Positions 42,097 through 51,009 of a stretch of DNA of 64,000 nt are shown here, piece after piece. The notes under the pieces were generated by a model. It did not search any database and had not been told where the DNA came from. It saw only the letters and a program-made list of their open reading frames with translations. The translations under genes and the position numbers were made by a program. The number at the start of each line of letters is the position of its first letter. The stretch's first letter is position 1. This stretch comes from UBA1447 sp002329225. GTDB lineage: Bacteria; Bacillota; Clostridia; Oscillospirales; Acutalibacteraceae. The DNA lies in the NCBI GenBank assembly GCA_050946835.1, contig JBMNVN010000003.1, positions 248,001 to 312,000 on the forward strand, read 5' to 3'.

Positions 42097-43077
42097 TCAC
42101 TCCCCTGTATCAGTACTGTTTTCCGTGTGCTTTTCCGCACTGTCGGCTTTTGATTTGATTGCCTTTTTTCTAACCGACATCACAGCTAAACTGACGGATG
42201 TTAAAGCCAAACCCAAAACCACAATCACAAAAGGGCTGCCAAACGTAAACTCTTCAAGCAATCTGCTTTCGGAGTCTATAGGCAATCTGTATAACAACCA
42301 AAACGCCGGCTGAAAAAGACCGAGGCCAATAAATGCAAACAACGGTAAAAAAGGTGTAAACCCCCAAAAGCAGATTAAGCAGTATATCCAAAACGCTTTT
42401 ATTGCAGCTTCATCCTTCTTTACCAGGCTGTATATCAGGTATGAAATAAAGGAAAGCGTAAAAACAAGTGAGAGGATTTCTTTCCATAGAGCCTTCTCCC
42501 ATATTGAATCAATGTAAAGGTACACCATGCCCAAACTCATCGCCAACAGGCCCAGGAATATAAAAACAAAAACTATGGCAACGGTCTTTTTCGTCATTTT
42601 CTCCCTTTTACAGGCATTGTTTTCCGTGTATTTTTCCGCATTGCCGGCTTTTTTCACGGACATCATTAACAAGCTGTGGGATGTTGAAAGAAAGCCAAAA
42701 ACCGCAACCATTAAAGGCCCGAACTCTATAATGGTATCAATTACGGGATTTTCCGATAATCTGAGCAACAAACAAAATGCCGGCTGAAAAAGGCCGAGGT
42801 CGGTTATTATGTCCCAAGGGTTAATAGGTATATTGCTGATTAAACAAATTAAAAAGTACAGCCAAAAACCTCTTATCGCATCTTTATCCTTTTTTGCCAG
42901 GCTGTATACCAGGTATGCAATAAAGAGAAGAGTAAAAACAAGTGAGAGGATTTCTTTCCAAAGTTTATCTTCCGATATCGACAAGCTATATTCATAGTAA
43001 TACTGCGACATGCCCATAAACATTGCCAATATGCCCAAGATGAAAAGAACAACAAAAATGGTAACGGTCTTTTTCAC
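42097..43077 (-). CDS. Membrane protein formed by in-frame fusion of two tandem copies
   Basis: The 326-residue protein consists of two homologous halves of about 160 residues, each with four predicted membrane spans. Both share Lys-Lys-Thr-Val, Leu-Trp-Lys-Glu-Ile-Leu-Ser-Leu-Val-Phe-Thr-Leu, Leu-Gly-Leu-Phe-Gln-Pro-Ala-Phe and an Ala-Glu-Lys-x-Thr-Glu-Asn end. At the junction (about 42597) there is a remnant ribosome binding site (AAAAGGGAG) and an in-frame ATG; the equivalent position at the end of the second half reads GGGGAG-TGA. The stop codon between two former genes has evidently been replaced. I start at GTG 43077 behind GGAGGTG. The function is unknown. The lipoprotein gene follows directly. 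Confidence 0.75.
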   Translation of the reverse strand: MKKTVTIFVVLFILGILAMFMGMSQYYYEYSLSISEDKLWKEILSLVFTLLFIAYLVYSLAKKDKDAIRGFWLYFLICLISNIPINPWDIITDLGLFQPAFCLLLRLSENPVIDTIIEFGPLMVAVFGFLSTSHSLLMMSVKKAGNAEKYTENNACKREKMTKKTVAIVFVFIFLGLLAMSLGMVYLYIDSIWEKALWKEILSLVFTLSFISYLIYSLVKKDEAAIKAFWIYCLICFWGFTPFLPLFAFIGLGLFQPAFWLLYRLPIDSESRLLEEFTFGSPFVIVVLGLALTSVSLAVMSVRKKAIKSKADSAEKHTENSTDTGE

Positions 43078-43177
43078 AAATAACACCTCCGTTTGATATT
43101 ACTTCTACGCTGTAAATAAACTCCTTTGATTTTCGTGCAAAACGGTCAAGCTTTCGCCCCGCTATGCTCAATCCGGT

Positions 43178-43207
43178 TTGAAAGGAAGACGCTCCTTGTG
43201 TTATAAT
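43178..43207 (+). promoter_or_regulatory. Promoter of the K+/H+ antiporter gene
   Basis: TTGAAA (43178-43183) and TATAAT (43202-43207) with an 18-base spacer, about 40 bases before the start. Confidence 0.5.
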
Positions 43208-43244
43208 CAGGACTCGTAACTAAAGAGCAGGGAGACGGAACACA

Positions 43245-44843
43245 TTGATTAAGGTTTTGATTATTTTAGCCTCTATTATACTGATAAGCGTAATATTCAG
43301 CGCCGTATCGGATAAATCGGGAATTCCGATGCTGCTCATTTTTATTGTTTTCGGTATGGCTATCGGCAGTTTGCCGCAGCTTGCCTCTTTTAAGTCTTTT
43401 GCAACCGCCAACACGGTTTGCTCGATTGCACTGATATTTATTATGTTTTACGGCGGGTTCGGAACAAGTTGGCGGGCGGCGAAACCGGTTGCGGGCAAGG
43501 CTATCACCCTGGCATCGCTCGGCGTTTTCTTCACCGCCGGGATTACGGGCTTGTTTGTCCGCTTTGCGTTAGGCTTCCCTCTGATTGAATCGCTTTTGTT
43601 AGGCAGTGTAATCGGCTCCACCGATGCGGCTTCCGTTTTTTCAATTCTAAGACGGCGCAAGTTATCCCTTAAAGACAACACCGACTCCCTGCTGGAGATG
43701 GAATCCGGTTCAAACGACCCTTTCTCTTACATTTTAACTATTGTTTGCCTGTCACTGCTTGTAGAAGGAATAAGTGCGGGTAAAGCCTTCCTTATGCTTT
43801 TCTTACAGGTGAGCGTTGGAGTGGCGGTCGGGGCCGCATTTTCTATCGCCCTTGTTTTCTTTATCCGGCGTAACATCTTTTTTAAAGGCGGCGGCAACGA
43901 AGTTTTTGTAATTGCAATAGCCATTATGGGCTATGCTCTTGCCGAACTGCTCGGGGGCAACGGTTATCTAAGCGTCTATATTATCGGAATTGTCTTGGGT
44001 AACCAGGAATTTCAGTCCAAACGGGATCTCGTATCCTTTTTTGACGGAATTAACATGCTCGCCCAAATTATTATTTTCTTCGTTCTCGGTCTGCTTTCAA
44101 ATGCGGGGGACATCATCCGAGTATTTCCCTATGCCCTCGCAATTATGGTGTTCATGACTCTGGTTTCAAGACCGATCAGCGTTTTCGGTCTGATGGCTTT
44201 TATGCCGAATTCATCCCTGCAGCAAAAGCTTGTTGTCTCCTGGGCGGGGATCAGGGGTGCGGCAAGCATTGTTTTTGCCATTGTGGCGGTCAGCAGTGTT
44301 GAACTGCAATATGACCTTTTCCACATAACCTTTACCGTCGTTTTACTGTCCTTAGCCATACAGGGCGGGTTGATGCCTACGGTTGCCATTTGGACAAAAA
44401 TGTACGATGCGCAAGGGGATGTCATGAAAACCTTTACCGACTATCAGGAAGAAAAGAGCATTCAGTTTGTCCTGACGGAAATTTGCGCTCAGCACCCATG
44501 GATAGGTAAGGCCCTGAAAGATATTATACTGCCCCGAGATATCCGTGTGGCGATAGTTGAGCGAGATGACGAGCAGTTTGTGCCTGACGGCGAAACGGTC
44601 ATGCAGCTGAATGACAGTGTTGTTTTGAGCGCCCTGCATTATAATGATGAAATCGGCGATTTTTCACTCCGGGAGCGTGTGGTTAAAAAAGGCGACCGGT
44701 TTGAAGACAAATACATCCGCGATGTTAAACTGCGTGACAATGCGCGTATAATTTTCCTTGAGCGTGCCGGCAATGTTATTATCCCCACCGGCGATGTTCA
44801 GCTAAAACTTGACGACAAAATCGTTATCAACCAATCCCGCTGA
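43245..44843 (+). CDS. Potassium/proton antiporter (CPA1/NhaP2 type with RCK_C domain)
   Basis: The 532-residue protein has an N-terminal Na+/H+-exchanger-type core of about 12-13 spans (to residue 385) and a cytoplasmic C-terminal part with a TrkA_C/RCK_C domain. The ion-site helix motif Gly-Ser-Val-Ile-Gly-Ser-Thr-Asp-Ala-Ala-Ser lies near residue 125, and Ser-Gly-Ser-Asn-Asp-Pro near 155 is typical. This arrangement matches the NhaP2/CvrA antiporters, which expel K+ and help cells at high osmotic or alkaline load. The start is TTG at 43245 with AGGGAGAC upstream. With TrkAH it forms the other half of potassium balance in this window, though the genes are not linked. Confidence 0.87.
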   Translation: MIKVLIILASIILISVIFSAVSDKSGIPMLLIFIVFGMAIGSLPQLASFKSFATANTVCSIALIFIMFYGGFGTSWRAAKPVAGKAITLASLGVFFTAGITGLFVRFALGFPLIESLLLGSVIGSTDAASVFSILRRRKLSLKDNTDSLLEMESGSNDPFSYILTIVCLSLLVEGISAGKAFLMLFLQVSVGVAVGAAFSIALVFFIRRNIFFKGGGNEVFVIAIAIMGYALAELLGGNGYLSVYIIGIVLGNQEFQSKRDLVSFFDGINMLAQIIIFFVLGLLSNAGDIIRVFPYALAIMVFMTLVSRPISVFGLMAFMPNSSLQQKLVVSWAGIRGAASIVFAIVAVSSVELQYDLFHITFTVVLLSLAIQGGLMPTVAIWTKMYDAQGDVMKTFTDYQEEKSIQFVLTEICAQHPWIGKALKDIILPRDIRVAIVERDDEQFVPDGETVMQLNDSVVLSALHYNDEIGDFSLRERVVKKGDRFEDKYIRDVKLRDNARIIFLERAGNVIIPTGDVQLKLDDKIVINQSR

Positions 44844-44867
44844 CTTGGCGGTTTAATCCCTTTTTAA

Positions 44868-45479
44868 TCAATAAAAGGATTTTTGCTCATAGTCATATAC
44901 GGTGATATCCCCGCTGCCTATATCGTAATAACAGGCATGCAGGTTCAAGGTTCCCGACTCAACCTTTTGCCTTACAAAGTCGTAGCTCATGAGATTGTCC
45001 AACTGCTGAACGGCATTAAACTTTTCAAGCAATACCGTTTTTTCCTCTTCACTCATATCCGGATATTCACGGTCAACATAATCGGATACGGGAAGGCTTT
45101 GGGAAATCCACTCCCCTGTAAAGGGGAGATTTTTTATGTCCTCCGCCGGTTTTCTGATTGCGGCGCAACCGCCGCAATTGGAGTGACCGCAGACAATTAT
45201 ATTATCCACTTTAAGAACTTTAACCGCATATTCAACGGCGGAAACCGTTGAAATATGGTCGGCCGCTTTATCTTGCCTCGGCACTATATTTGCAATGTTC
45301 CTTATCTGAAAAAGTTCCCCCGCCGAGGCCTGAAAGAGGGTTTCCGCATCAACTCGGGAATCCGAACAGCCGATAAAAAGAGTATGGGGATTTTGCCCCG
45401 CCTTTAAGCCGATATAAAAATCTTTGTTTGCTTCGTATTCCGACTCTTTAAATTGTTCAATCCTTTTCTTTAAAGCCAT
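44868..45479 (-). CDS. Beta-class carbonic anhydrase
   Basis: This 203-residue cytoplasmic enzyme has all the zinc ligands of the class: Cys38 and Asp40 in Cys-Ser-Asp-Ser-Arg, His99 and Cys102 in Gly-His-Ser-Asn-Cys-Gly-Gly. It hydrates CO2 to bicarbonate, which would supply carboxylating enzymes such as PEP carboxykinase. Length and the closing Val-Glu-Ser-Gly-Thr-Leu-Asn-Leu-His-Ala-Cys-Tyr-Tyr-Asp-Ile-Gly-Ser-Gly are as expected. The ATG follows AAGGAG. It converges with the antiporter gene 25 bases away. Confidence 0.95.
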   Translation of the reverse strand: MALKKRIEQFKESEYEANKDFYIGLKAGQNPHTLFIGCSDSRVDAETLFQASAGELFQIRNIANIVPRQDKAADHISTVSAVEYAVKVLKVDNIIVCGHSNCGGCAAIRKPAEDIKNLPFTGEWISQSLPVSDYVDREYPDMSEEEKTVLLEKFNAVQQLDNLMSYDFVRQKVESGTLNLHACYYDIGSGDITVYDYEQKSFY

Positions 45480-45888
45480 GGTTTTTCTCCTTGTAAATTC
45501 GGTTAGAAGTTTTCTATCCGCATTTTACTATGACCGTCGCATAATTGATAGTGTTTGCAGGATAATTATATCCGCCTTTTATGAATTTACGGTTACCTTT
45601 TTGTAAATTTATGCTTTTATTTTCTTCTCCTCCAAGGTTGGTTTTCCAAGCCGGCATAAGACGATACACCGACATTATCTATGTTTTTTCCGTTTGCCTG
45701 CACGCTTTCATACACAAGGCGGTAAAGGCCGCTTCCGATAGAAGCGTGTTGTCAAACGGATTATACGGCTAACGGAAATAAACATCAAACCGCATTCTGA
45801 GCCGGCTTTAAAACACAAGCCGCCGGTACAGACAACTGTATCAGCGGCTGTTTTTCCGTTTATAATCTGTGAGGTTTATCCGCCTGTT
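45480..45888. other. Intergenic stretch of 409 bases
   Basis: Between the carbonic anhydrase gene (its upstream side) and the PHP gene (its downstream side), both on the minus strand. It holds the terminator at 45818-45849 and presumably the carbonic anhydrase promoter. I see no gene or known RNA in the rest. Confidence 0.5.
45818..45858 (-). terminator. Terminator of the PHP-domain gene
   Basis: Read on the minus strand, a 14-base imperfect stem with AGCCGC/GCGGCT ends and a TTGT loop, followed by TGTGTTTT, about 40 bases after the stop codon. Confidence 0.6.
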
Positions 45889-47238
45889 TTAAACTCCCAT
45901 TAAAATATATCTGAGCAGTTTAAACCCGAGGCTGTATTGCAATACCGTTCTGACCAGGATTTGTTCCATGGCTCTGAGGATGCGGGAATAATCCAGAACA
46001 ACTGCCGGCACATAGGGCTTTGCCCATTCAATATCGGGGGCGGTAATAACAAAGGCCTGAGTGTAACAAATACCGCCGGGGCCAGTCAGGTATGCCCTTA
46101 CGTAACAGCCCAAATCGGCAATGTCGTCAAGGTTAATTGTTTCACCTTTAGCAACAATTTCACCGTTTGAAACCCAGGTAATCTCGTCATAGTTTTCCGC
46201 CGTGAGGGTGATTTTGTCGGCCTGTTGGTCAACATCAATGCGTGTTACTATCGGGCAGGGACCCTCACCGGTAAAGTCGGGGCCTATTTCTACCTTGGCG
46301 TTGCGGCTGATGCTGAAATACGCACCGGTTTCCATACAGGTTTTCAGGGCTTCCACCGTGTTTTCCGGCTGCATCATTACGGTAAAGGCGCGGTCGTTCT
46401 GGTCAACGCCGTGAGAGTCGCTGAAAGTAATGCAGGAAACGTTTCTGCCGTGAGGGATTGTTTTTTGAAGCACCTCGTCCCATAAAATCCGGTCATAACC
46501 GGTGTGGGAGTCCGTACCGCTGTTTATATCCATGGCTACGCAGGAGGGATAATCCAAAAATATTCTTGCGAACTTGTTTACATAAATGGGCTTTCGGGAA
46601 ATATTTGGGTTCTCTTTTGTCCAAGCCTGCGTAAAGTTGCCGAGGTGGTTGAGGAATGTCACTCCGCCGAGTTTTTCCACCTCGCGCACCGGCGTTTCAT
46701 AATCGCCGTCAACGCCGATCAGCCCCTGACCGTAGTCCGCAAACAACCCGTTCACATGGGAGTTGCTGGGCACCGCGCCGTTGAGTTCCACTCCGAGAGG
46801 AACATCGAGCATCCCGCGCCCGTTTCTGCCCACGCCGTTAAGAATTTCCTGATACCGTTGGGGAGTTACGGGTGAAACGCTCCGCCCCTGATTACGCTCC
46901 CTTTTGACTATGTTCATAATAGGTACGGTTTGGGACATTTTATCCCAACCCCGATGGACAATCATATGGTCGGTAATGGCAAGAATGTCAAAACCCAACT
47001 CGTAGTGGCTTTCCACCATCTCGTCCATATTGTCGGCGCCGTCGCTGGCAAGGGTATGGGTGTGCAGGGCGGCCTTAAGGGGCAGCCAATTATCCCAGTC
47101 AACATCTTCATAAGGGCTGATTACAGTGTAATCATGCTCTGCATTTTGCCCGGGCGCAGCGCCCGAAACAAAGGCGGTGCCCGTAAAGAGGATGCCGGCC
47201 GCCAATAAAACCGCTAAAACCTTTTTAAAATTATTCAT
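45889..47238 (-). CDS. Secreted PHP-domain phosphoesterase-like protein
   Basis: The protein has 449 residues. A signal peptide covers about 1-27 (Asn-Asn-Phe-Lys-Lys, Leu-Ala-Val-Leu-Leu-Ala-Ala core). The PHP fold begins with Leu-His-Thr-His-Thr-Leu-Ala-Ser-Asp-Gly near residue 58 (metal ligands) followed by Ile-Thr-Asp-His near 90; Asn-His-Leu-Gly near 200 and Ser-Asp-Ser-His near 285 supply further ligands. It probably hydrolyses a phosphoester or similar bond outside the cell; the substrate is unknown. About 40 hydrophobic residues at the C-terminus may attach it to the membrane. I start at the ATG 47238 behind GGAGGAGAG, not at the upstream frame opening. Confidence 0.8.
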   Translation of the reverse strand: MNNFKKVLAVLLAAGILFTGTAFVSGAAPGQNAEHDYTVISPYEDVDWDNWLPLKAALHTHTLASDGADNMDEMVESHYELGFDILAITDHMIVHRGWDKMSQTVPIMNIVKRERNQGRSVSPVTPQRYQEILNGVGRNGRGMLDVPLGVELNGAVPSNSHVNGLFADYGQGLIGVDGDYETPVREVEKLGGVTFLNHLGNFTQAWTKENPNISRKPIYVNKFARIFLDYPSCVAMDINSGTDSHTGYDRILWDEVLQKTIPHGRNVSCITFSDSHGVDQNDRAFTVMMQPENTVEALKTCMETGAYFSISRNAKVEIGPDFTGEGPCPIVTRIDVDQQADKITLTAENYDEITWVSNGEIVAKGETINLDDIADLGCYVRAYLTGPGGICYTQAFVITAPDIEWAKPYVPAVVLDYSRILRAMEQILVRTVLQYSLGFKLLRYILMGV

Positions 47239-47450
47239 AATCTCTCCTCCTCCCAAATGCATTGTAACCCCCTTTTTGTTAAAGTTCAAGTATGGCGGAA
47301 AAATAATAAACATTTGCATCGCTACCGCTGTTTTGCGGGGCAAAGTCACTCTTCAAAGGCTATTGTTTTTGTGGTACAATCTATATAATAAATTCAGCAT
47401 GTAGAAGTTGTAACGGTTGATATCGTTTCTGAACGGAGGGCGGGGAAGAT

Positions 47451-49622
47451 ATGAGAGAGAGAATACTTTTAAACGACGGTTGGGATTTTACGAAACAGGG
47501 ACAAACGCAAAAGGTAAACCTCCCCCATTGCTTTAACGCCGTTGACGGGCAGGAAGGTGCGGATTATTACCGCGGCCGATGCGAATACACCCGCACTTTA
47601 CCCAAAACCGAGGGTACGACCTATATAGAAGTCGGCGCCGCAAACTCCGTGGCGGAAGTTTTTGTAAATTCCGAAAAGGCCGGCGAACACAGGGGCGGAT
47701 ATTCCATGTTCCGCTTTGATATTACCGATTACTTGAAAGAGGATAGCAATACCGTAAAAATCACCGTGGACAACAGCGACTTTGAGGATATCTACCCGAG
47801 CATGGCGGACTTTACCTTTTACGGCGGTATTTACCGGGCTGTGTACCTTATAACCGGCCTGCCGGAATGCCGTTTCACCTTGGATTGGGGCAGGTGCGGA
47901 ATTGCCGCCATACCTCAAAAAGAGGGTGAAGATTGGAAGGTAAAAATAAGCGTCCGCACAGACGGGAACACCGACGGAGTAAGCGCCCGCTATACCCTGC
48001 TTGACGGCAAGGGTGAAACGGTTGCCGAAGAAACCTGTCCGGCAAATGAGAAAAATATAAGTATTGCGGTTAAAAATCCCCGCCTCTGGAACGGCATTAA
48101 AGACCCTTATCTTTATACCCTCAAAGCCCGCCTTATTAAAAACGATGAGGTAATTGACGAAGTCTGTACGGAAATCGGCTTCCGCACGGTGGAGTTTGAC
48201 AGCGAAAAGGGTTGTTTTTTAAACGGGGAATATATTAAGCTCAAAGGCGTTTCCCGCCATCAGGACCGCTACCATATGGGCAATGCCCTGACCGCAAAAG
48301 AACATGAAGAAGATGTGTCGCTGATTCTTGAAGCGGGGGCCAACTCCGTTCGCCTTGCCCATTACCAGCAGGACGATTACTTTTACAGCCTTTGCGACAG
48401 GGCGGGTTTACTGGTTTGGGCGGAAGTACCCGTAATATCCCGATTTTCGGAAAAGAAGCAGGCAAACGCAAAAAGTCAGTTGCGGGAACTTATTGAACAA
48501 AATATCAATCACACCTCTATCTTTTGCTGGGGTGTTGAAAATGAGATAACCATCGGCGGCAAAGGCGCAGGGATTGAAGAAGCCGTCAAGGAACTCCACC
48601 TGCTTGCCAAAAGCCTTGACCCGTCAAGGCCCACAGCCGCCGCTCAGGTGATGATGTACCCCTTCAACGGCCCGCTCAATGCGGTCACCGATATTTTAGG
48701 TTACAACATCTACTACGGTTGGTACATGCGCACTGCGGAAGAGATAAACGGTTGGCTGGACCGTTTTCATGAAGAAAACCCGCAAATCAAACTCTGCCTT
48801 TCGGAATACGGGGCGGAGGGGATTATAAAATACCAGAACAGAAAGGGTGTTCAGGGCGATTACAGCGAAACTTATCAGGCATATTTTCACGAAGTTTATG
48901 CCCGCGCTATTGAAAAAACGGATTGGCTCTGGGGCAGTTATGTCTGGAATATGTTTGACTTCGGCGCCGCAAACCGTGACGAGGGCGGAGTGAAAGCCCG
49001 CAACAACAAGGGGCTTGTAACAATTGACCGCAAAACCAAAAAAGACAGTTTTTACGTGTATAAGGCGTTTTGGTCACAGGAACCTTTCGTGCAAATAGGC
49101 GGCAGCCGCTACATAAACCGCCCCGCAGGTAAGACGGATATTGTTGTTTACTCCAACCTGCCCAAGATAAGCCTCACCGTCAACGGCCAAACCTTTGAAA
49201 AGGATTGCGACCGGGTTGTCAGGTTCGAAGATGTGGAAATTCAAAAAGGCGAAAACACGGTCATTGCCCGAGGGAAAGAAAATGAAAGTTCAATGATTAT
49301 TGAGGGCGTTGAACAGGCCGACCCGAGTTATGTTTTGCCGGAGGGCAGTTTTTCCATGGTTCGCAACTGGTTTGTGGACGAAAACGACAATACACCCTGC
49401 TTCAGCCTTAATGACAGGGTAGGCGCCCTGCTTAAAAGTGAAGAAATCTCCTCCCTGCTCAACAGCGGTATGGCGCAGGAAGTGCTGGGTAAAAAGAGGT
49501 ATATTCCCTTGCTGCTTAAACTGATCGGGCCTTTTAAAATCAAGACCCTGCTTAAAATCGCCCCCATAGATGAGGGAATGAAAGAGGCTGCGGTGAGTTT
49601 TATTACCACCGTTAAAAAATAA
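47451..49622 (+). CDS. Glycoside hydrolase family 2 enzyme (beta-galactosidase/glucuronidase type)
   Basis: The 723-residue protein has the order sugar-binding beta domain (about 1-140), immunoglobulin-like domain (to 255) and TIM barrel (about 256-560). The acid/base Glu365 is in Val-Glu-Asn-Glu and the nucleophile Glu452 is in Leu-Ser-Glu-Tyr-Gly-Ala-Glu-Gly. No signal peptide is seen, so it acts on sugars taken up by the cell. Specificity (galactoside, mannoside or glucuronide) is not readable. It is followed after 40 bases by a secreted GH5 enzyme, so the operon may couple outside cleavage with inside breakdown. A C-terminal extension of about 140 residues with beta and helical parts is atypical. 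Confidence 0.9.
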   Translation: MRERILLNDGWDFTKQGQTQKVNLPHCFNAVDGQEGADYYRGRCEYTRTLPKTEGTTYIEVGAANSVAEVFVNSEKAGEHRGGYSMFRFDITDYLKEDSNTVKITVDNSDFEDIYPSMADFTFYGGIYRAVYLITGLPECRFTLDWGRCGIAAIPQKEGEDWKVKISVRTDGNTDGVSARYTLLDGKGETVAEETCPANEKNISIAVKNPRLWNGIKDPYLYTLKARLIKNDEVIDEVCTEIGFRTVEFDSEKGCFLNGEYIKLKGVSRHQDRYHMGNALTAKEHEEDVSLILEAGANSVRLAHYQQDDYFYSLCDRAGLLVWAEVPVISRFSEKKQANAKSQLRELIEQNINHTSIFCWGVENEITIGGKGAGIEEAVKELHLLAKSLDPSRPTAAAQVMMYPFNGPLNAVTDILGYNIYYGWYMRTAEEINGWLDRFHEENPQIKLCLSEYGAEGIIKYQNRKGVQGDYSETYQAYFHEVYARAIEKTDWLWGSYVWNMFDFGAANRDEGGVKARNNKGLVTIDRKTKKDSFYVYKAFWSQEPFVQIGGSRYINRPAGKTDIVVYSNLPKISLTVNGQTFEKDCDRVVRFEDVEIQKGENTVIARGKENESSMIIEGVEQADPSYVLPEGSFSMVRNWFVDENDNTPCFSLNDRVGALLKSEEISSLLNSGMAQEVLGKKRYIPLLLKLIGPFKIKTLLKIAPIDEGMKEAAVSFITTVKK

Positions 49623-49661
49623 GAACATTAAGATTTATCAGTAATAAAGGAGGCGTGTTTT

Positions 49662-50924
49662 TTGAAAAAGAAGTTTAAATCCGTTTTATGCCTGACCCTA
49701 AGCCTTGTTTTAATACTCGGCACGGTAGCGCCCGTTTTGGCAGCCAAGCCCGCTGCCGAACCCGAAGGCCCGTTTACTCAGGAGGACTTTTTGACAACCA
49801 GAAAACGCAAGATTGTAAATCAGCGGGGCGAAACAATCAGACTTAAGGGTGTCAACTTGGGCGGCTGGCTTATCCAGGAAGACTGGCTTTGCCCCTATGA
49901 GCAGGTAAGCGACAACTATGAACTGTTGGAAACTTTAATTGAACGCTTCGGACTCCAAAAGGCCTATGAGCTCGTCAACACCTATGAGGACAACTTTATA
50001 ACCGCCTATGACCTGGACCAAATTGCGGAAATGGGCTTTAACTGCGTTCGGGTCCCCTTCTGGTACCGTAACTTTTATTATGATGACAACGGCACAAAGA
50101 TTTTAGACGAAAACGGGGAATGGGATTTTTCCCGCCTGGATTGGGTAGTCAACGAATGTTCGGAAAGGCGCCTTTATGTTATTCTGGATATGCACGGTGC
50201 GCCCGGCTTCCAAAGTGACGCACCTCATAACGGCAAAGGCGATTCCAACGGCCTGTATGACCTGACACCCCAAGGGAAGCGCAACAGAGAACTGACCGAC
50301 GAGCTGTGGACGGCTATTGCCGAAAGATTCAGGGGCAACCCCGCCGTTGCCATGTACGACCTGCTCAACGAACCCTGCTGTGATATGCCCGTAACGGAAA
50401 TTCAGCGGCGTATTTATAACGAACTTATTTATAAACGCCTTTATAAAACGGTTCGTGCAGCCGACCCTGACCACATCATCACTCTGGAATGTATCTGGAC
50501 TCCCCTTGCCCTGCCTCAGGCCAAAACCCACGGGTGGGAAAATGTGGTTTATCAGGTGCACTTCTACAACAACTCCGACGAAATTTTTGCATTTTTCCTG
50601 CTGCTTACCCGCCTGTACCACAGGAGTATGCCAATGTTTATGGGTGAGTTTTATCCCCATAAAAGAACCACCTGGAAAGGCTGTTTTGAAACCATGGACA
50701 GCCTCAATTTCAGTTGGGCGCTCTGGACCTACAAAGGCGCCGGCCACATGATGTGGGAATCCGACTGGTGCCTGAGAGGAAGCAAGGACGGTTTTGAAAG
50801 AGCAAGAATAAAAACCGACAGTGCTGAAGAAATTGCAAGAAAATGGGGCGAATGCATACGCACGGAGAACGGCTACACGGACTCCGGCCACTATGATAAA
50901 AACGTTAAAGCATTTTTGCCCTGA
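49662..50924 (+). CDS. Secreted glycoside hydrolase family 5 enzyme
   Basis: The 420-residue protein has a signal peptide of about 28 residues (Lys-Lys-Lys-Phe-Lys start, Val-Leu-Ala-Ala end). The barrel starts with Leu-Lys-Gly-Val-Asn-Leu-Gly-Gly-Trp, and the catalytic pair is Glu237 in Leu-Leu-Asn-Glu-Pro and Glu329 in Met-Gly-Glu-Phe. His-Gly near residue 180 (Leu-Asp-Met-His-Gly-Ala-Pro) is the conserved active-site His. The group includes endo- and exo-beta-1,3/1,4-glucanases. The start is TTG at 49662 behind AAAGGAGG. It is the second gene of the operon with the GH2 gene. No dockerin or binding module is present. Confidence 0.9.
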   Translation: MKKKFKSVLCLTLSLVLILGTVAPVLAAKPAAEPEGPFTQEDFLTTRKRKIVNQRGETIRLKGVNLGGWLIQEDWLCPYEQVSDNYELLETLIERFGLQKAYELVNTYEDNFITAYDLDQIAEMGFNCVRVPFWYRNFYYDDNGTKILDENGEWDFSRLDWVVNECSERRLYVILDMHGAPGFQSDAPHNGKGDSNGLYDLTPQGKRNRELTDELWTAIAERFRGNPAVAMYDLLNEPCCDMPVTEIQRRIYNELIYKRLYKTVRAADPDHIITLECIWTPLALPQAKTHGWENVVYQVHFYNNSDEIFAFFLLLTRLYHRSMPMFMGEFYPHKRTTWKGCFETMDSLNFSWALWTYKGAGHMMWESDWCLRGSKDGFERARIKTDSAEEIARKWGECIRTENGYTDSGHYDKNVKAFLP

Positions 50925-50956
50925 AAACCGACCTGAAAACTAACCCGGACAGCATT

Positions 50957-50998
50957 CGGGCCTGTAAAGCGTTATAACTTTACAGGCCCGTTCTTCTT
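50957..50998. terminator. Terminator of the GH2-GH5 operon
   Basis: CGGGCCTGTAAAG (50957-50969) and CTTTACAGGCCCG (50978-50990) make a perfect 13-bp stem, followed by TTCTTCTTT. The GH38 gene converges at 51010. Confidence 0.8.
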
Positions 50999-51009
50999 TG
51001 CCGGTTCAT

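Noticed and set aside
41122..43077. Membrane protein plus lipoprotein considered as a toxin-immunity or transport pair.
   Set aside because: No recognisable toxin, binding-protein or transporter motif; left as unknown.
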